A DNA stretch of 64,000 nt from contig NZ_CP081878.1 in NCBI RefSeq assembly GCF_022170825.1, positions 1,886,001 to 1,950,000 on the forward strand. The letters run 5' to 3'. How positions within the stretch are numbered: the first letter of the stretch is position 1; each line of letters begins with the position of its first letter. The DNA is from Exiguobacterium acetylicum (GTDB lineage: Bacteria; Bacillota; Bacilli; Exiguobacteriales; Exiguobacteriaceae). The notes below the pieces were generated by a model that saw only the letters and a list, made by a program, of their open reading frames with translations, was not told the DNA's origin and ran no database searches. This document shows, piece after piece, positions 41,402 through 52,222 of the stretch. Position numbers and translations under genes: made by a program.

Positions 41402-41908
41402 TTACGCACCTCTTTCGACTGGTTTACCAAGGTAGAGGAAACCATCTTTCTGCTGCATTTCATAACCATCGAGTGGTTTCGTCGGAGGCGTTCCTGGAAC
41501 GTTGACGCCATCCTTCGTATACCGACCGAAGTGACATGGGCAATAGAATTGCTCCGGGTGCGTCGGATCTGAACCGAAGCTGACTTGGCAACCTAAGTGT
41601 TTACAAATTGGTGAGAGGGCTAGAATTTCTCCCTTTTCATCTTTGAACACCCAAGCAGACAATGTTTCTTCGAACTCATACCATGCATCTTGCGTTTGTT
41701 TCTTGAAGTCGACCCGTTTTGGTTCTGTCGTGATATCCGACAACTTCATTACTTTTACTTTATCGCCTGCTCCTGATTTCTTCAGGACTGGATCAACTGC
41801 GAAGTTGACCATCGGCATGACCATCGTCGCCGCCATGAAACCACCGACGCCTGTCAATGTATACGTCAAGAACTGACGACGTGTTACGTTAGACCCGTTT
41901 TGAGCCAT
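41402..41908 (-). CDS. qcrA: Menaquinol-cytochrome c reductase, Rieske iron-sulfur subunit
   Basis: QcrA is the Rieske 2Fe-2S protein. The 168 aa has an N-terminal membrane helix and twin-Arg-like segment (VTRRQFLTYTLTGVGGFMAA), and the cluster motifs CKHLGCQVSFG and CPCHFGRYTKDG. The start is ATG 41906-41908 after AAGGGGGG; 17 residues of the longer reading were left out. It leads the qcrABC operon. Confidence 0.96.
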   Translation of the reverse strand: MAQNGSNVTRRQFLTYTLTGVGGFMAATMVMPMVNFAVDPVLKKSGAGDKVKVMKLSDITTEPKRVDFKKQTQDAWYEFEETLSAWVFKDEKGEILALSPICKHLGCQVSFGSDPTHPEQFYCPCHFGRYTKDGVNVPGTPPTKPLDGYEMQQKDGFLYLGKPVERGA

Positions 41909-42012
41909 CTCGATCCCCCCTTGTGATGTACGCTGTGCCCCAAGACGACAGTACTTCACACAAATTTCTCACATGGTAATAGTATCTTAATAAAATCATT
42001 GCGTCAACCGCT

Positions 42013-42453
42013 TCATAGCGCGGTCCAACGGTTTCCTAACTGTTCTAGAACTTGTCCAACAAAATTCCCGACCATCTGACCTTGTTGGTCACGACTCATC
42101 GTCTCAAGAGCTAGACGTGGCACGTAGATAATCTCTTCGGCGGCAGTCTCCTTCCACCTTAAATCAGCGGTGATGAAGGTGATGAAACGGAATTGCCCGG
42201 AAGCAGCCGCTTGACGCCATCCTTCCAACTGTCCGATCGACGGTGCATCGATGTAAGTCATGGCAGGAACGAGCAAAGCCCGCCCAGATAGCTGGCGTTC
42301 GACTTCGGACGCCACCGTCAATGTCATGTCTGCGCATTCCGCATAAGCATGCATCGCCTCATCGAAACCGACCGGAAGCAAAGGCACGATCAGCGTATCG
42401 ATGTACGCTTGCTCGCTTCGTGTCCGCTGTACGTCGGATGGTTTGAAACGCAA
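42013..42453 (-). CDS. ypiF: DUF2487 protein, YpiF-like
   Basis: A 146-aa protein of the DUF2487 family, starting MRFKPSDVQRTRSEQAYIDT, of unknown function. It lies between qcrA and ypiB as in B. subtilis and has a GAAAGGGGG ribosome site. Confidence 0.85.
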   Translation of the reverse strand: MRFKPSDVQRTRSEQAYIDTLIVPLLPVGFDEAMHAYAECADMTLTVASEVERQLSGRALLVPAMTYIDAPSIGQLEGWRQAAASGQFRFITFITADLRWKETAAEEIIYVPRLALETMSRDQQGQMVGNFVGQVLEQLGNRWTAL

Positions 42454-42636
42454 GTCATTTCCCCCTTTCTTACGTACTTACAATTCGTCACATTTAATGT
42501 ATCATATCCGCATTTCCTCCCGCCCTCTTAATGTGAACGTTTTATGAAATTCCACTCTATTTTTCTTCATATTTTGCACAAATCTTCACATACGAAAAGG
42601 ACCTCATCACCTTCATGAGGCGATAAGATCCTTCGA

Positions 42637-43167
42637 TTAAGGAAGTTGACTTCGAACGAGCCGTAACTGTTCGGAAAGGGAGTGGAAACGGTGTTGATCG
42701 CGTGCATCGAGTGCTTCATCAATCAAGCGGACCAATCGTTCTTCTTCCTGCCGATTAACTGTGACCGCAATGAAATGCGTTGCCTCATCTGCTAAGCGCG
42801 GTTCAACAGCAACCTCTGGGCGAAATGGATTCTCTTCGAGAAGAGACAGATATTCATCATCCATCATCATACCTTGGAAATTTAACTCGATATAAATGTC
42901 TTCCGACGTCAGGCGAATGTCATGATAGGCTTTTTCTGGATCGAGCGTCGTGACATCTCCTTTTTTGAAGAGAAACGGTTCTGCATCGAATCCATATGTC
43001 GTCATGATGATCGCTTTCGGAGCGAACGTCGCATTTTGAACGAAGTGAACCTGCTCGAGTTTTGCTTCATTGCGCAACCAGTAATCGATGATCCATTTCG
43101 CTTCCCGTCGCTTTAATGTGTAATAGGTCAAGATGCGGCGTAAGAATCGCTGCTTTCTCTCTATCAT
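42637..43167 (-). CDS. ypiB: UPF0302 protein, YpiB-like
   Basis: A 176-aa protein with two parts: an N-terminal UPF0302 region (YTLKRREAKWIIDYWLRNEA, VHFVQNATFAPKAIIMTTYG) and a C-terminal IDEAL domain (LVRLIDEALDARDQHRFHSL). The function is unknown. The start chosen at ATG 43165-43167 has AAGGGAG; a longer frame would overlap the TPR gene. A weak hairpin (CCTCAT/ATGAGG, 42602-42620) lies after it. Confidence 0.86.
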   Translation of the reverse strand: MIERKQRFLRRILTYYTLKRREAKWIIDYWLRNEAKLEQVHFVQNATFAPKAIIMTTYGFDAEPFLFKKGDVTTLDPEKAYHDIRLTSEDIYIELNFQGMMMDDEYLSLLEENPFRPEVAVEPRLADEATHFIAVTVNRQEEERLVRLIDEALDARDQHRFHSLSEQLRLVRSQLP

Positions 43168-43195
43168 CTCAATCCTACTCCCTTCTCCCGTGAAG

Positions 43196-44458
43196 TCATC
43201 CATCCATTCGTTCAACATAGTCGACGAGTTCGTTATCTTCTGGTGTCAACTGGGCAGCACGACGGAGAAGACGTTGTCCTTCTTCACGCCGACCTTCCTC
43301 GACGAGTGCAAAACCATACTCTTTCAAGAAGAGTGCGTCTTCTGTAAATGCGCCCTCGACTATCGCATAATTCTCCATCGCTTGTGTATATTCCTCTAAG
43401 GCATATAATGCACGCGCCCGGTACCATGTTAGAATCGGAGCCGTCACGTGTTCTTCGATGGCTGAGATCGTCTCAATCATCGCTTCATGGTCCTCATCTT
43501 CAGCGAGTAACGACAGCAAACGTTCCGCAGCAACGATCGATTCCGGATTCAAGGCAAGCGCCTCACGCAGAGCTTGGACACTTCCTGCGCGATCACCGAG
43601 TTTCAGAAGGAACAAGGCTTCCATCGTCCGCAGCTCGTCATTGTAATCGTCGCGTTCCATCCCTTGCTTGATCACGTTTAGTGCTTCTTTTGTCAGACCA
43701 AGTTCGGCTTGGCTTTCCGCATATGGAACGTACGCAGACGTATAATCCGGATCCTGTGCAATCAATTGTTGGAATGTCTCAACCGCTTTTTGATGTTGCC
43801 CGACTCGGTGAGCCGTCATCGCAAGACCAAACAGCGTATGCAAGTCAGATCGTTCCGCCACCGCACGTTCATACAGTGGAATCGCATCTTCAAACTGCCC
43901 TGTCATCGCGAGTGACTCCGCATAAAGCGCATCGAGCGGCAATTCAGCACGTAACTCCGGGCGTTCTGCGATTTCAGCGAATAATGGTACCGCTTGATCG
44001 AAGGCTCCAAGCGTCATATAGAGCTCAGCGAGTCCGTACGCGAGCAACGGCTCTTCCGGTGCCAGATTGCGCGCTTCTTTCAATTTCGCTAATGCCACTT
44101 CGTCGAGTCCTTGTGACTGATAGAGATCCGCAAGTAACACGAGCGAACGGGGACCGTATTCCATGTCCGACGTATCAACCTGCTCGAGCACGGAAATCGC
44201 TTCCTCTTCGCGATCCAAATCGATATAACACTCTGCCAGTAACAAGGCAACTCCTGCGTTACCCGCGTATTCGACATAAAGCGGAGCTAAGAGATCAACC
44301 GCCCGGTCAGATAATCCGAGTTCGATATAGAGATCGGCAACGGCGAGGCGGTCCTCATCCGTACCTGTCTTTTCAAGTTGTTCTAATGCTGCTAAAGCTT
44401 CCGAAGTATGACCATGTTCCAATTCTTCGATGATGCCATTCAATAATTGTTCATTCAA
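43196..44458 (-). CDS. ypiA: TPR repeat protein, YpiA-like
   Basis: A 420-aa soluble protein made of about 11 tetratricopeptide repeats (ALEQLEKTGTDEDRLAVADL, DQAVPLFAEIAERPELRAEL, KAVETFQQLIAQDPDYTSAY). TPR arrays bind partner proteins. YpiA lies here in B. subtilis, between ypiB and aroA, and its role is not clear. The sequence is strongly acidic. Confidence 0.88.
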   Translation of the reverse strand: MNEQLLNGIIEELEHGHTSEALAALEQLEKTGTDEDRLAVADLYIELGLSDRAVDLLAPLYVEYAGNAGVALLLAECYIDLDREEEAISVLEQVDTSDMEYGPRSLVLLADLYQSQGLDEVALAKLKEARNLAPEEPLLAYGLAELYMTLGAFDQAVPLFAEIAERPELRAELPLDALYAESLAMTGQFEDAIPLYERAVAERSDLHTLFGLAMTAHRVGQHQKAVETFQQLIAQDPDYTSAYVPYAESQAELGLTKEALNVIKQGMERDDYNDELRTMEALFLLKLGDRAGSVQALREALALNPESIVAAERLLSLLAEDEDHEAMIETISAIEEHVTAPILTWYRARALYALEEYTQAMENYAIVEGAFTEDALFLKEYGFALVEEGRREEGQRLLRRAAQLTPEDNELVDYVERMDG

Positions 44459-44493
44459 GGCAAGCGCCCCACTTTCTGTTATCCACCTGTATC

Positions 44494-45759
44494 TTATTCA
44501 GAACGGTCGGATTGAAGTTTCTTTAAATCATCATAGAACGTTGGGTAGCTGACTTCAACTACTTCGCGTCCATGAACCGTAATTTCCGGGTTGATCGTCG
44601 CCGCAATCGTCAACATCATCGCGAGCCGGTGATCGCCTGCACTATCCACTTCAGCTGCTTGCAAAGGTGTTGGACCTTCGATGATCATGCCGTCATCCGT
44701 CGCTTCGATGTTTGCCCCGAGACGTTGTAATGCCGTCACGACCGTCTCGATCCGGTCCGTTTCCTTAACGCGGAGTTCTTCCGCATCGCGAATGACCGTT
44801 CGTCCTTCCGCTTGTGTCGCAAGCAGAGCAAGTAGCGGGATTTCATCGATCAAGGAAGGGATCTGGTCCCCTTCGACCGTGATCGCTTGCAGCGATGTCG
44901 TCTCAACCGTCACGTCTGCCGTCTCTTCGCCGCCCGCTTCCGAGCGATGATCGATTTCGACACTTGCACCCATTTGTCGTAACGTCTGTAAAAAACCGAC
45001 ACGCGTCGGATTCATCAAAACGTGTGTCGTCGTGATGCGACTATCTTGACCGATGGCGGCAGCAGTCCACCAGAATGCAGCTGACGACGGATCACCTGGA
45101 ATGTCGAGTGACGTCGCTTGCAGACGAACAGGACCTTGGAGGCGAATATGACGACCATCTTCGAAGTCGTCAATCGATACGTCGACACCAAATTGTGGCA
45201 ACATCCGCTCCGTATGATCGCGAGATAAAATCGGCTCGATGACTGTCGTTTCTCCTGTCGCATGTAGACCCGCGAGCAAAACAGCACTTTTCACTTGAGC
45301 ACTCGCAACCGGTAACGTATACGTCGTTCCGACTAGTGGAGTGCCTATGATACGGAGTGGTGCGGTTTCACCAGTTACGTTCGCCCCGAATAAGGCAAGT
45401 GGTTCCGTGATCCGTTTCATCGGACGTCTGCGTAAGGAAGCATCTCCATCGAGCGCATACGTCGCTTGACCGCCCGCTAATATACCACTCAAGAGACGAA
45501 TCGTCGTCCCTGAATTTCCGCAGTCGATCGTCGCTTCTTGAAATGTATCCGTTCCGGTGATCCGAATTTCCTCTGGTGTTCGCTCGATTTGTGCACCAAG
45601 TGACTGCATCGCTTCTAGTGAAGCGAGACAATCGGCTCCTTCGAGTGCATTTCTAACACGTGTCGTTCCTTCAGCAATTCCTCCGAACAAGAAGGCGCGA
45701 TGTGTCATTGATTTATCGCCTGGTACTTGTACTGTTCCTCTTAAGCCCATTCTAAACAC
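44494..45759 (-). CDS. aroA: EPSP synthase (3-phosphoshikimate 1-carboxyvinyltransferase)
   Basis: AroA joins PEP to shikimate-3-phosphate, the sixth shikimate step, and is the glyphosate target. The 421 aa has [20 protein letters not shown], the substrate loop [19 protein letters not shown], and [20 protein letters not shown]. The PEP-loop residues look class II-like. It overlaps aroB by 19 bp. In B. subtilis the equivalent gene (aroE) stands at the end of the trp-his-tyrA cluster; here those genes are not present and it directly follows aroB. Confidence 0.96.
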   Translation of the reverse strand: MFRMGLRGTVQVPGDKSMTHRAFLFGGIAEGTTRVRNALEGADCLASLEAMQSLGAQIERTPEEIRITGTDTFQEATIDCGNSGTTIRLLSGILAGGQATYALDGDASLRRRPMKRITEPLALFGANVTGETAPLRIIGTPLVGTTYTLPVASAQVKSAVLLAGLHATGETTVIEPILSRDHTERMLPQFGVDVSIDDFEDGRHIRLQGPVRLQATSLDIPGDPSSAAFWWTAAAIGQDSRITTTHVLMNPTRVGFLQTLRQMGASVEIDHRSEAGGEETADVTVETTSLQAITVEGDQIPSLIDEIPLLALLATQAEGRTVIRDAEELRVKETDRIETVVTALQRLGANIEATDDGMIIEGPTPLQAAEVDSAGDHRLAMMLTIAATINPEITVHGREVVEVSYPTFYDDLKKLQSDRSE

Positions 45760-46802
45760 CTCACAGTTTGATTAAATGCTTGGCGCAATCGTTCTTCGCT
45801 CATCGCCTCTAGAACGAATCGTCCTTCTTTCTCAAGAACGAATCGAATCGTTGCGTGTTGGTTCTTTTTGTCGCGACGCATCAGTTCAAGATACGTTGCA
45901 AATGATTTCCGCTTCGGTAATACCGTACCGAGACGGTGGAGCAATCGTCCGAGTTGTTCCGCCTGCTTTTCGTTTCCTTCAAGGAATTTGACGAAGACGA
46001 GTCCAATTCCTACTGCCTCTCCATGCGCAAGACCAGGACTCGCATATTCAACAGCATGACCGAACGTATGCCCATAATTCAAAAACGCCCGCATCCCTTG
46101 TTCGGTCTCATCTTGCTCGACGATGTCGCGCTTGACACTGATGCCGCGAGCAAGCCAGTTTTCTAAATCGAGCCCTTTAATATCTTCCAGCGAGACATCA
46201 AATAACGTGTCTGCAAACGATGGACGTGCGAGGAAGCCATGCTTGACTAACTCAAAGAAGCCACTTCGCCATTCCCGGTCCGGTAATGTCTGAAGAAGCG
46301 TCAAATCATACACGACACCACTCGGTTGATAAAATGCACCGACCAAGTTTTTCCCAAGGGCTAGGTTCAGACCAACTTTTCCACCAACACTTGAATCATG
46401 CGCTAATAGTGTCGTCGGAATTTGAATGAACGGGATACCACGCAAGAAAGTGGCGGCGACGAATCCTGCTAAATCGCCAATCATGCCCCCACCAAATGCA
46501 AGGATGATGCTGTGTCGCGTCATTTCGAATCGGATTCCTTCTTCTAATAACGAACCATAGACCGCTAACGACTTACTCTGTTCCCCAGCCGCAACCGTGC
46601 TAATATGAACAGCTGTCGAAACAGATGTAGCTGCTAACGCCTGTTGTAATGTGTTCAAGTGCAACTGATGCACCGTTTCATCCGTGATGATCCAGATCCG
46701 ATCCGCAGCTTGAAGCGCCGGGAGATGCGCCAAGCGCGATAACGTACCGGTTCCGATAAGTACGGGGTATGACGCCTTCAACCGAATATCGAGCTCGATC
46801 AA
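45741..46802 (-). CDS. aroB: 3-dehydroquinate synthase
   Basis: AroB closes DAHP to dehydroquinate with NAD and Zn. The 353 aa has the NAD loop [56 protein letters not shown], and the Zn residues in [20 protein letters not shown]. It overlaps aroC by four bases. Length is normal for the family. Confidence 0.96.
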   Translation of the reverse strand: MIELDIRLKASYPVLIGTGTLSRLAHLPALQAADRIWIITDETVHQLHLNTLQQALAATSVSTAVHISTVAAGEQSKSLAVYGSLLEEGIRFEMTRHSIILAFGGGMIGDLAGFVAATFLRGIPFIQIPTTLLAHDSSVGGKVGLNLALGKNLVGAFYQPSGVVYDLTLLQTLPDREWRSGFFELVKHGFLARPSFADTLFDVSLEDIKGLDLENWLARGISVKRDIVEQDETEQGMRAFLNYGHTFGHAVEYASPGLAHGEAVGIGLVFVKFLEGNEKQAEQLGRLLHRLGTVLPKRKSFATYLELMRRDKKNQHATIRFVLEKEGRFVLEAMSEERLRQAFNQTVRCLEWA

Positions 46803-47962
46803 AACGTCCGAACCTCCTCTTTGTAGGCAGCGACAGCAGCTTGAAGACGATCAAGTGTAGATGTCCCGAACATTTCAAGGATCGCGACCGCAATCTCAAA
46901 CGCAACGACGGCTTCTAGGACGACGGATGCAGCAGGGACCGCACAGGCATCACTTCGCTCGATTTGTGCCGTGAATGCTTCCTTCGTCTCGATATCCACT
47001 GATTGAAGTGGACGATAGAGCGTCGGAATCGGCTTCATCGCTACTTGGACCCGAATCGGCATCCCTGTCGACATACCACCTTCGATTCCACCTAAATGGT
47101 TGGTTCGTCGCTGATACCCTGATGCATCATGAATGATTTCATCTTGGACAGTACTACCCTTACGACGACCAAGTTCATATCCATCCCCAAAGCCGACTGA
47201 TTTCATCGCATTGACACTGATGACGGCTTGTGCGATTCGACTGTCGAGTTTGAGATCGTTTTGCGTGAAGGAACCGACGCCTGGCATCATGCCCGTCACG
47301 ACGATTTCAATCTCCCCCCCGAGTGTATCTCCTTCTTTTTTAGCTGTATCAATTTCTTCCATCATCCTTTGTCCTGCCGCCTCATCTGCACAACGAACAG
47401 GTGAAGCATCGATTGTTTCCTGATGTTCAACTGGATCCTTCCAAGGTGCGTCGATGCCGCCAATCGACCGTACGTGCGAGAACACTTCGATCCCGAGTTC
47501 ATGAAGTAATTGTTTAGCGAAGGCGCCGACGGCTACACGTGCTGCCGTCTCACGAGCTGAGGAACGTTCAAGTACGTCGCGTAGGTCACGATGACCGTAC
47601 TTCAATCCACCGACGAGATCAGCATGTCCGGGACGTGGACGTGTCAGCGTCCGAGGACGCTCTAGTTTTTCTTCTAGCGGTTCTGCCTGCATGACTTGAG
47701 TCCAGTGCGTATGATCCTTGTTTTCGATGAACAAACTGATCGGTGATCCCGTCGTGTATCCATGACGAATCCCGCCACGTGCATCAATTTGATCTTGTTC
47801 GATTTGCATCCGTCGTCCGCGTCCATATCCACCTTGGCGACGTGTCATCTCGCGCTGAATGGCTTCGAAATCAATCGTGAGTCCTGCCGGCATCCCATCG
47901 ATGATGACGGTCAACCCTTTTCCGTGTGATTCTCCTGCTGTCATGTAACGCATTCGCTTCAT
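46799..47962 (-). CDS. aroC: Chorismate synthase
   Basis: AroC makes chorismate from EPSP with reduced FMN. The 387 aa has [40 protein letters not shown], and [20 protein letters not shown]. It is first in an aroC-aroB-aroA run and lies 10 bp from cheR. Length fits the family. Confidence 0.96.
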   Translation of the reverse strand: MKRMRYMTAGESHGKGLTVIIDGMPAGLTIDFEAIQREMTRRQGGYGRGRRMQIEQDQIDARGGIRHGYTTGSPISLFIENKDHTHWTQVMQAEPLEEKLERPRTLTRPRPGHADLVGGLKYGHRDLRDVLERSSARETAARVAVGAFAKQLLHELGIEVFSHVRSIGGIDAPWKDPVEHQETIDASPVRCADEAAGQRMMEEIDTAKKEGDTLGGEIEIVVTGMMPGVGSFTQNDLKLDSRIAQAVISVNAMKSVGFGDGYELGRRKGSTVQDEIIHDASGYQRRTNHLGGIEGGMSTGMPIRVQVAMKPIPTLYRPLQSVDIETKEAFTAQIERSDACAVPAASVVLEAVVAFEIAVAILEMFGTSTLDRLQAAVAAYKEEVRTF

Positions 47963-47972
47963 CCCTTTCTGT

Positions 47973-48767
47973 TCAACCGATTTTTTCGTAAAAGAAGCTT
48001 TGCTTCATCTTTAATCCAAATCGTTCCGGTTGGAAAATTTGCTCCGTTCCGCCAACGAATAGGATACCGCCCGGCTTTAAGGCCTCGACGAACGAACGAT
48101 AGACATGTGCTTTCGCTTCTTCCGTAAAATAAATCAGTACGTTGCGGCAGATGATTAAATCAAACCCCGTATCGTACCGGTCTCCTAATAGATTATGTTT
48201 ACTAAAACGAACGAGTCGTTTAATTTCCGGCACGACTTCAAACGTCTGCTCCTGCTCGATGAAATATTTCTTTTTTCGCACCTCTACGACTTCATTCAAA
48301 GCGGAGGCGCCGTATCGACCAAGCTTTGCCTTTTCAAGGACAAGATCATCCAAATCCGTTGCTTGAATCGTAAAAGCGGACGGGTCGAGTCGTTCACTTA
48401 AGATCATCGCTAAGGAGTACGGTTCTTCTCCGGTCGAACAAGCTGCACTCCACGTCCGGATGCGTCCATGTGCTCGTGACTCTAGGAGCGGTAAGATGTC
48501 TTGCTCTAATTGTTGCCAACGTATCGGATTGCGGAAAAATTCACTGACATTGATCGTCATTCGATCTAAAAACTCTTCGTATAACGATGTGCTCTTATCC
48601 ATTGCCTGCATATAAGACGCAAATGTACTGTAGCCTTTTTTATCACGTAACGCTGTCAATCGTCGTTTCATCTGTGCTTCTTTATACTGACCGAGATCAA
48701 TCCCTGATTTGGTCTTGAACCGTTGAATGAAAAGTTCATAATCTTCCAATTGGCACACCTCGCTCAC
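47973..48767 (-). CDS. cheR: Chemotaxis protein methyltransferase CheR
   Basis: CheR methylates chemoreceptor glutamates with SAM. The 264 aa has an N-terminal helical domain and the C-terminal SAM fold with TWSAACSTGEEPYSLAMILS, IQATDLDDLVLEKAKLGRYG, and FDLIICRNVLIYFTEEAKAH. It implies the cell is motile. It lies between aroC and ndk as in B. subtilis. Confidence 0.95.
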   Translation of the reverse strand: MSEVCQLEDYELFIQRFKTKSGIDLGQYKEAQMKRRLTALRDKKGYSTFASYMQAMDKSTSLYEEFLDRMTINVSEFFRNPIRWQQLEQDILPLLESRAHGRIRTWSAACSTGEEPYSLAMILSERLDPSAFTIQATDLDDLVLEKAKLGRYGASALNEVVEVRKKKYFIEQEQTFEVVPEIKRLVRFSKHNLLGDRYDTGFDLIICRNVLIYFTEEAKAHVYRSFVEALKPGGILFVGGTEQIFQPERFGLKMKQSFFYEKIG

Positions 48768-48890
48768 TCTCGATATCGAATGGTCATCTCCATGACCGCT
48801 TCAACTTATTTTCTATAGTAGCATAAAGCTATAGGCATTCCAAAAAGCAATTAAGTAATCTGGTCATTCCGTTTTATAAGAATACGACAA

Positions 48891-48917
48891 AAGGGATTCG
48901 ATCAGATCGAATCCCTT
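48891..48917 (-). terminator. Terminator after ndk
   Basis: AAGGGATTCGAT and ATCGAATCCCTT pair around a three-base loop after the ndk stop on the minus strand, with T residues after. It separates ndk from cheR. Confidence 0.75.
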
Positions 48918-48941
48918 CCCCGTTGTCTTTTTTTTCATGTA

Positions 48942-49358
48942 TTACGCGTTGACTGGCTGTCCTTGAAACCAAAGCGCAAGCTCACGCTCCGCACTTTCGA
49001 TACTGTCCGAACCATGAATGACGTTCTCACTCATCGTGTTCGCAAAATCACCACGAATCGTTCCAGGTGCTGCTTCAAGTGGTTTTGTCTTCCCGATCAT
49101 CAAACGAGAAACGGCAACGACGTCTGCGCCTTCGACGCGAAGTGCGACGACAGGACCCGATGTGAGGAAAGTGACCAACTCTCCAAAGAATGGTTTCTCA
49201 GCATGCTCTTCGTAATGTGCTTTTGCAAGCTCTTCGGTAACATTCATCATTTTCATTTCCCGAATGATAAACCCTTTGCGTTCGATCCGTCCGATGATTT
49301 CCCCAATCAATCCACGTTCTACGCCATCCGGTTTAACCATTAAAAATGTCTGTTCCAT
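48942..49358 (-). CDS. ndk: Nucleoside diphosphate kinase
   Basis: Ndk balances NTP pools by transferring a phosphate through a His. The 138 aa has [20 protein letters not shown] and the catalytic His in [26 protein letters not shown] also matches. It lies between hepT and cheR, as in Bacillus. AGAGGGGGAACTAG precedes the ATG. Confidence 0.97.
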   Translation of the reverse strand: MEQTFLMVKPDGVERGLIGEIIGRIERKGFIIREMKMMNVTEELAKAHYEEHAEKPFFGELVTFLTSGPVVALRVEGADVVAVSRLMIGKTKPLEAAPGTIRGDFANTMSENVIHGSDSIESAERELALWFQGQPVNA

Positions 49359-49451
49359 CTCTAGTTCCCCCTATGAAATGCTTTTAGAAAAGCGCTTACA
49401 TAGTAAGTTTAATGGCTTTTGAAAAGAACAGCAAGAAATTTTTTACAATCT

Positions 49452-50414
49452 TCAACCTTTTCGTTTTCCAACGTAGCGCGCTACTTCTTCAAGCGAACGC
49501 TTAGCTGAGGATTTAGGTAATGGTTCAAGACGTTTGATGGCACGATGGATATAATGATCGACCGTCTGTTGCGTCCGTTCGAGGGCACCTGAAGTTTGAA
49601 GAAACGATAGTAAGGGTGCTACTTCTTCATGTGTTGGCATGCTCTCGATTTGCGAAAGACGTTCATAAAAGGCAGCGTTCTCTGCACCATAAAAGACGGG
49701 TAATGTTTTATGTCCATGACGCAGGTCCTCTGCTACCGGCTTACCGAGTTCTGTACGGTTCGCTGTGAAATCAAGCAAGTCGTCAGCAATTTGAAAAGCG
49801 AGTCCGATATCTCGCCCAAACAACCGTAACGCTTTCGTATCGGCTGCAGAACAATTCGCAACAATCGCACCAAGATGACAACTCGCCTCAATGAGAATAG
49901 CTGTCTTTCGTTCAATTCGTTTGATATATCGTTTAATCGACTGTTCCCAATCGTATTGGTCATAGATTTGCTCAATCTCACCCTCACAAATTTCACGCAT
50001 CGTATGAACCATGACTTGGACAAGTTCCGGCTTGCCGACCTCACCAATCAATCGGACGGCTTCTCCGAACAAATAATTACCCGAATATAGCGCCACTTCC
50101 TCATCAAAATATTGCATGACGGTCGGTTTTCCTCGACGTAGTTCCGCGTCATCAATGACATCGTCGTGGACGAGTGATGCCATATGGACAAGTTCAAGGC
50201 TTGCCGCTACACGAATCAGTTCATCTCGATCTGCCTCACCGAACTTGGATGCGAGCAATACGAACGCTGGTCGAATCCGTTTCCCACCAGCTTTCAGCAG
50301 TTGTTTTCCTGCCGCATCGATTGTTGGTTCTTCAGAAGCGATATGACTGATCAGAAAGCGATCGACTAAATTAACTTCCTTCGTGACATCACGGTAGATG
50401 GAATGCAGTGACAT
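49452..50414 (-). CDS. hepT: Heptaprenyl diphosphate synthase, large catalytic component
   Basis: HepT is the catalytic subunit that makes the C35 chain for menaquinone. The 320 aa has the first Asp-rich motif HDDVIDDAELRRGKP and the second in IADDLLDFTANRTELG. It needs HepS, encoded upstream. The start is ATG 50412-50414 with AAG-rich site; the longer reading overlaps menG. Order hepS-menG-hepT matches B. subtilis. Confidence 0.95.
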   Translation of the reverse strand: MSLHSIYRDVTKEVNLVDRFLISHIASEEPTIDAAGKQLLKAGGKRIRPAFVLLASKFGEADRDELIRVAASLELVHMASLVHDDVIDDAELRRGKPTVMQYFDEEVALYSGNYLFGEAVRLIGEVGKPELVQVMVHTMREICEGEIEQIYDQYDWEQSIKRYIKRIERKTAILIEASCHLGAIVANCSAADTKALRLFGRDIGLAFQIADDLLDFTANRTELGKPVAEDLRHGHKTLPVFYGAENAAFYERLSQIESMPTHEEVAPLLSFLQTSGALERTQQTVDHYIHRAIKRLEPLPKSSAKRSLEEVARYVGKRKG

Positions 50415-50415
50415 C

Positions 50416-51123
50416 TCACCACTTCTTCCCAAGGTGCATCGCAGCAGCCCCACCCGCGAATGCTTTGACTTCCACTTGCATGAAGCCTGCCTGTTCGAAG
50501 AGTTGTTTCAGTTCGACGCGGTCGAGGAATACTTCCGTCGATTCTTGTAGCCAGTTGTATTGGTCATATGATTTTGCAAGCAGGCGACCGACTTGTGGCA
50601 TGATTTTTCCGAAGTATAACGAGTACGCTTCGCGGAAAATCGGAGCAGTCGGTTGACTCGTCTCAAGACAAACGACCGTTCCACCTGGTTTTAAGACACG
50701 ATGCATCTCTTTGATGACTTGAAGATAATCTGGTACGTTCCGTAAGCCAAAGCCAATCGTGACGTAATCAAACGAGTTGTCACCAAATGGTAGATCCATC
50801 GCGTTCCCGTGGATCAACTCGATGTTTTTCATATCGAGCGCTTCTACCTTCTCCACACCGACTTTTAACATGTTCTCTGAAAAATCGAGTCCTTTGATGA
50901 CACCCGTCGGACCGGCTGCTTTCGCTAGTTGAATCGTCCAGTCTGCCGTTCCACAACAAAGATCGAGACATTTGGCGCCAGGGAAGACTTGCATTCGGCG
51001 CATCGTCTCGCGTCTCCATAATTTATGCAATCGGAAACTGATGACTGAATTCATTTGGTCGTAGTTCGTTGATATCGATTGGAACACTTCATATACTTTT
51101 TTTTCTTTATCTTTTGTCTGCAC
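50416..51123 (-). CDS. menG: Demethylmenaquinone methyltransferase
   Basis: MenG (UbiE) methylates demethylmenaquinone, the last menaquinone step. The 235-aa SAM protein has the motif [40 protein letters not shown], and [16 protein letters not shown] started at the GTG at 51121-51123, with AAGGGTG seven bases before; this gives the usual length (B. subtilis MenG has 233). The longer ATG reading overlaps hepS. Confidence 0.93.
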   Translation of the reverse strand: MQTKDKEKKVYEVFQSISTNYDQMNSVISFRLHKLWRRETMRRMQVFPGAKCLDLCCGTADWTIQLAKAAGPTGVIKGLDFSENMLKVGVEKVEALDMKNIELIHGNAMDLPFGDNSFDYVTIGFGLRNVPDYLQVIKEMHRVLKPGGTVVCLETSQPTAPIFREAYSLYFGKIMPQVGRLLAKSYDQYNWLQESTEVFLDRVELKQLFEQAGFMQVEVKAFAGGAAAMHLGKKW

Positions 51124-51145
51124 ACCGCTCACCCTTTCCAAGATC

Positions 51146-51724
51146 TTATGCAACCGCCATCTGTTCGAGATGCGATAACAGTAATTTCTGTGCGACTAGA
51201 TCTAATTGTTCTGCCTGTTGCTGAATGATCTGTCGCCCTTGTCGTGTCAGCCATTCTCGTTTGGTGATTGTTGCGAGTCCTTGCATTAATCCGAACTCTG
51301 CCGTTAACCATAAGAGAACCCGTTCTTCCGTCGATGCATAATTCATTTCGTGTAAGGCACACTTCGCTTCATTGACACGTTGAATGGTCCGTCCGAATGA
51401 GACGAGAATCTCTTTTGGCAACCCGGCTAACTGTTCGAAGAAGTAGCTCGAAAATAGATCTCCTGCTAATACAAGAAGCTGTCGCTCCTTCGAACCACGT
51501 AGCGTCTCATTGACACGTTCATGTAGACGTAGCGCGACTTGTGCGAAGTGAATCGCTTTGACGAGTGCTTCAACATCCAGCGTGTCATGCTGAGCGACAT
51601 CAATCAACCAACTGATCTGTTCACGATCGATGGAAGGGAAATCCACATGTCGAGCCAATCGTGTCGTTTGTTTAGTGGTGAGTGCAGTGATGATTTCATC
51701 CACGCGCAGCTCATGTTGTTCCAT
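51146..51724 (-). CDS. hepS: Heptaprenyl diphosphate synthase, small component
   Basis: HepS is the non-catalytic partner that sets the chain length of HepT. The 192-aa helical protein has [20 protein letters not shown] and [20 protein letters not shown]. Weakly conserved, it is identified largely by its motifs and place. The ATG at 51722-51724 has GGGGGG before it. In B. subtilis mtrA-mtrB lie between hbs and hepS; here they are missing. Confidence 0.88.
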   Translation of the reverse strand: MEQHELRVDEIITALTTKQTTRLARHVDFPSIDREQISWLIDVAQHDTLDVEALVKAIHFAQVALRLHERVNETLRGSKERQLLVLAGDLFSSYFFEQLAGLPKEILVSFGRTIQRVNEAKCALHEMNYASTEERVLLWLTAEFGLMQGLATITKREWLTRQGRQIIQQQAEQLDLVAQKLLLSHLEQMAVA

Positions 51725-51827
51725 GCTTTTACCCCCCGATCTCCAGTGCCATCTCGTTGATGGACGTTCTTCTTTTTTAATATACCATAATCGGCGGGTT
51801 TTCACGCTTCTGAATGTCCACAAAAAA

Positions 51828-51852
51828 GCCGCCCGAGAAAATCTCGGGCGAC
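51828..51852 (-). terminator. Terminator after hbs
   Basis: CGCCCGAGA and TCTCGGGCG pair around a three-base loop 14 bp past the hbs stop with six T on the minus strand. Confidence 0.88.
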
Positions 51853-51864
51853 TATGTAGCCGGA

Positions 51865-52137
51865 TTACTTCACAGCATCTTTCAATGCTTTACCTGGTTT
51901 GAAGGCAGGTACTTTGCTTGCTGGAATCTCGATATCTTCTTTCGTACGTGGGTTGCGACCTTTACGGGCTGCACGCTCACGGACTTCAAAGTTACCAAAT
52001 CCAATCAATTGGACTTTTTCTCCAGACTGAAGTGTCTCAGTGATCGATTCGAATGTTGATTCGACAACTTTCGTCACGTCTTTTTTCGTAAGACCTGATT
52101 TTTCGACGACTGCTTGAATGAGTTCAGTTTTGTTCAT
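51865..52137 (-). CDS. hbs: DNA-binding protein HU
   Basis: HU is the main nucleoid protein. The 90 aa starts [20 protein letters not shown], has [20 protein letters not shown] with the Pro in the DNA arm and ends [16 protein letters not shown] 52135-52137 follows GAGGGGGTGAAAGTA. It has its own terminator. In B. subtilis spoIVA lies next to it; here it is absent. Confidence 0.97.
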   Translation of the reverse strand: MNKTELIQAVVEKSGLTKKDVTKVVESTFESITETLQSGEKVQLIGFGNFEVRERAARKGRNPRTKEDIEIPASKVPAFKPGKALKDAVK

Positions 52138-52222
52138 TACTTTCACCCCCTCCCAATCACTTCTTCGAGGGTAATCATACCCCATAAACGTTGCTATTAC
52201 AACATTTTCGTGTAAATAACGT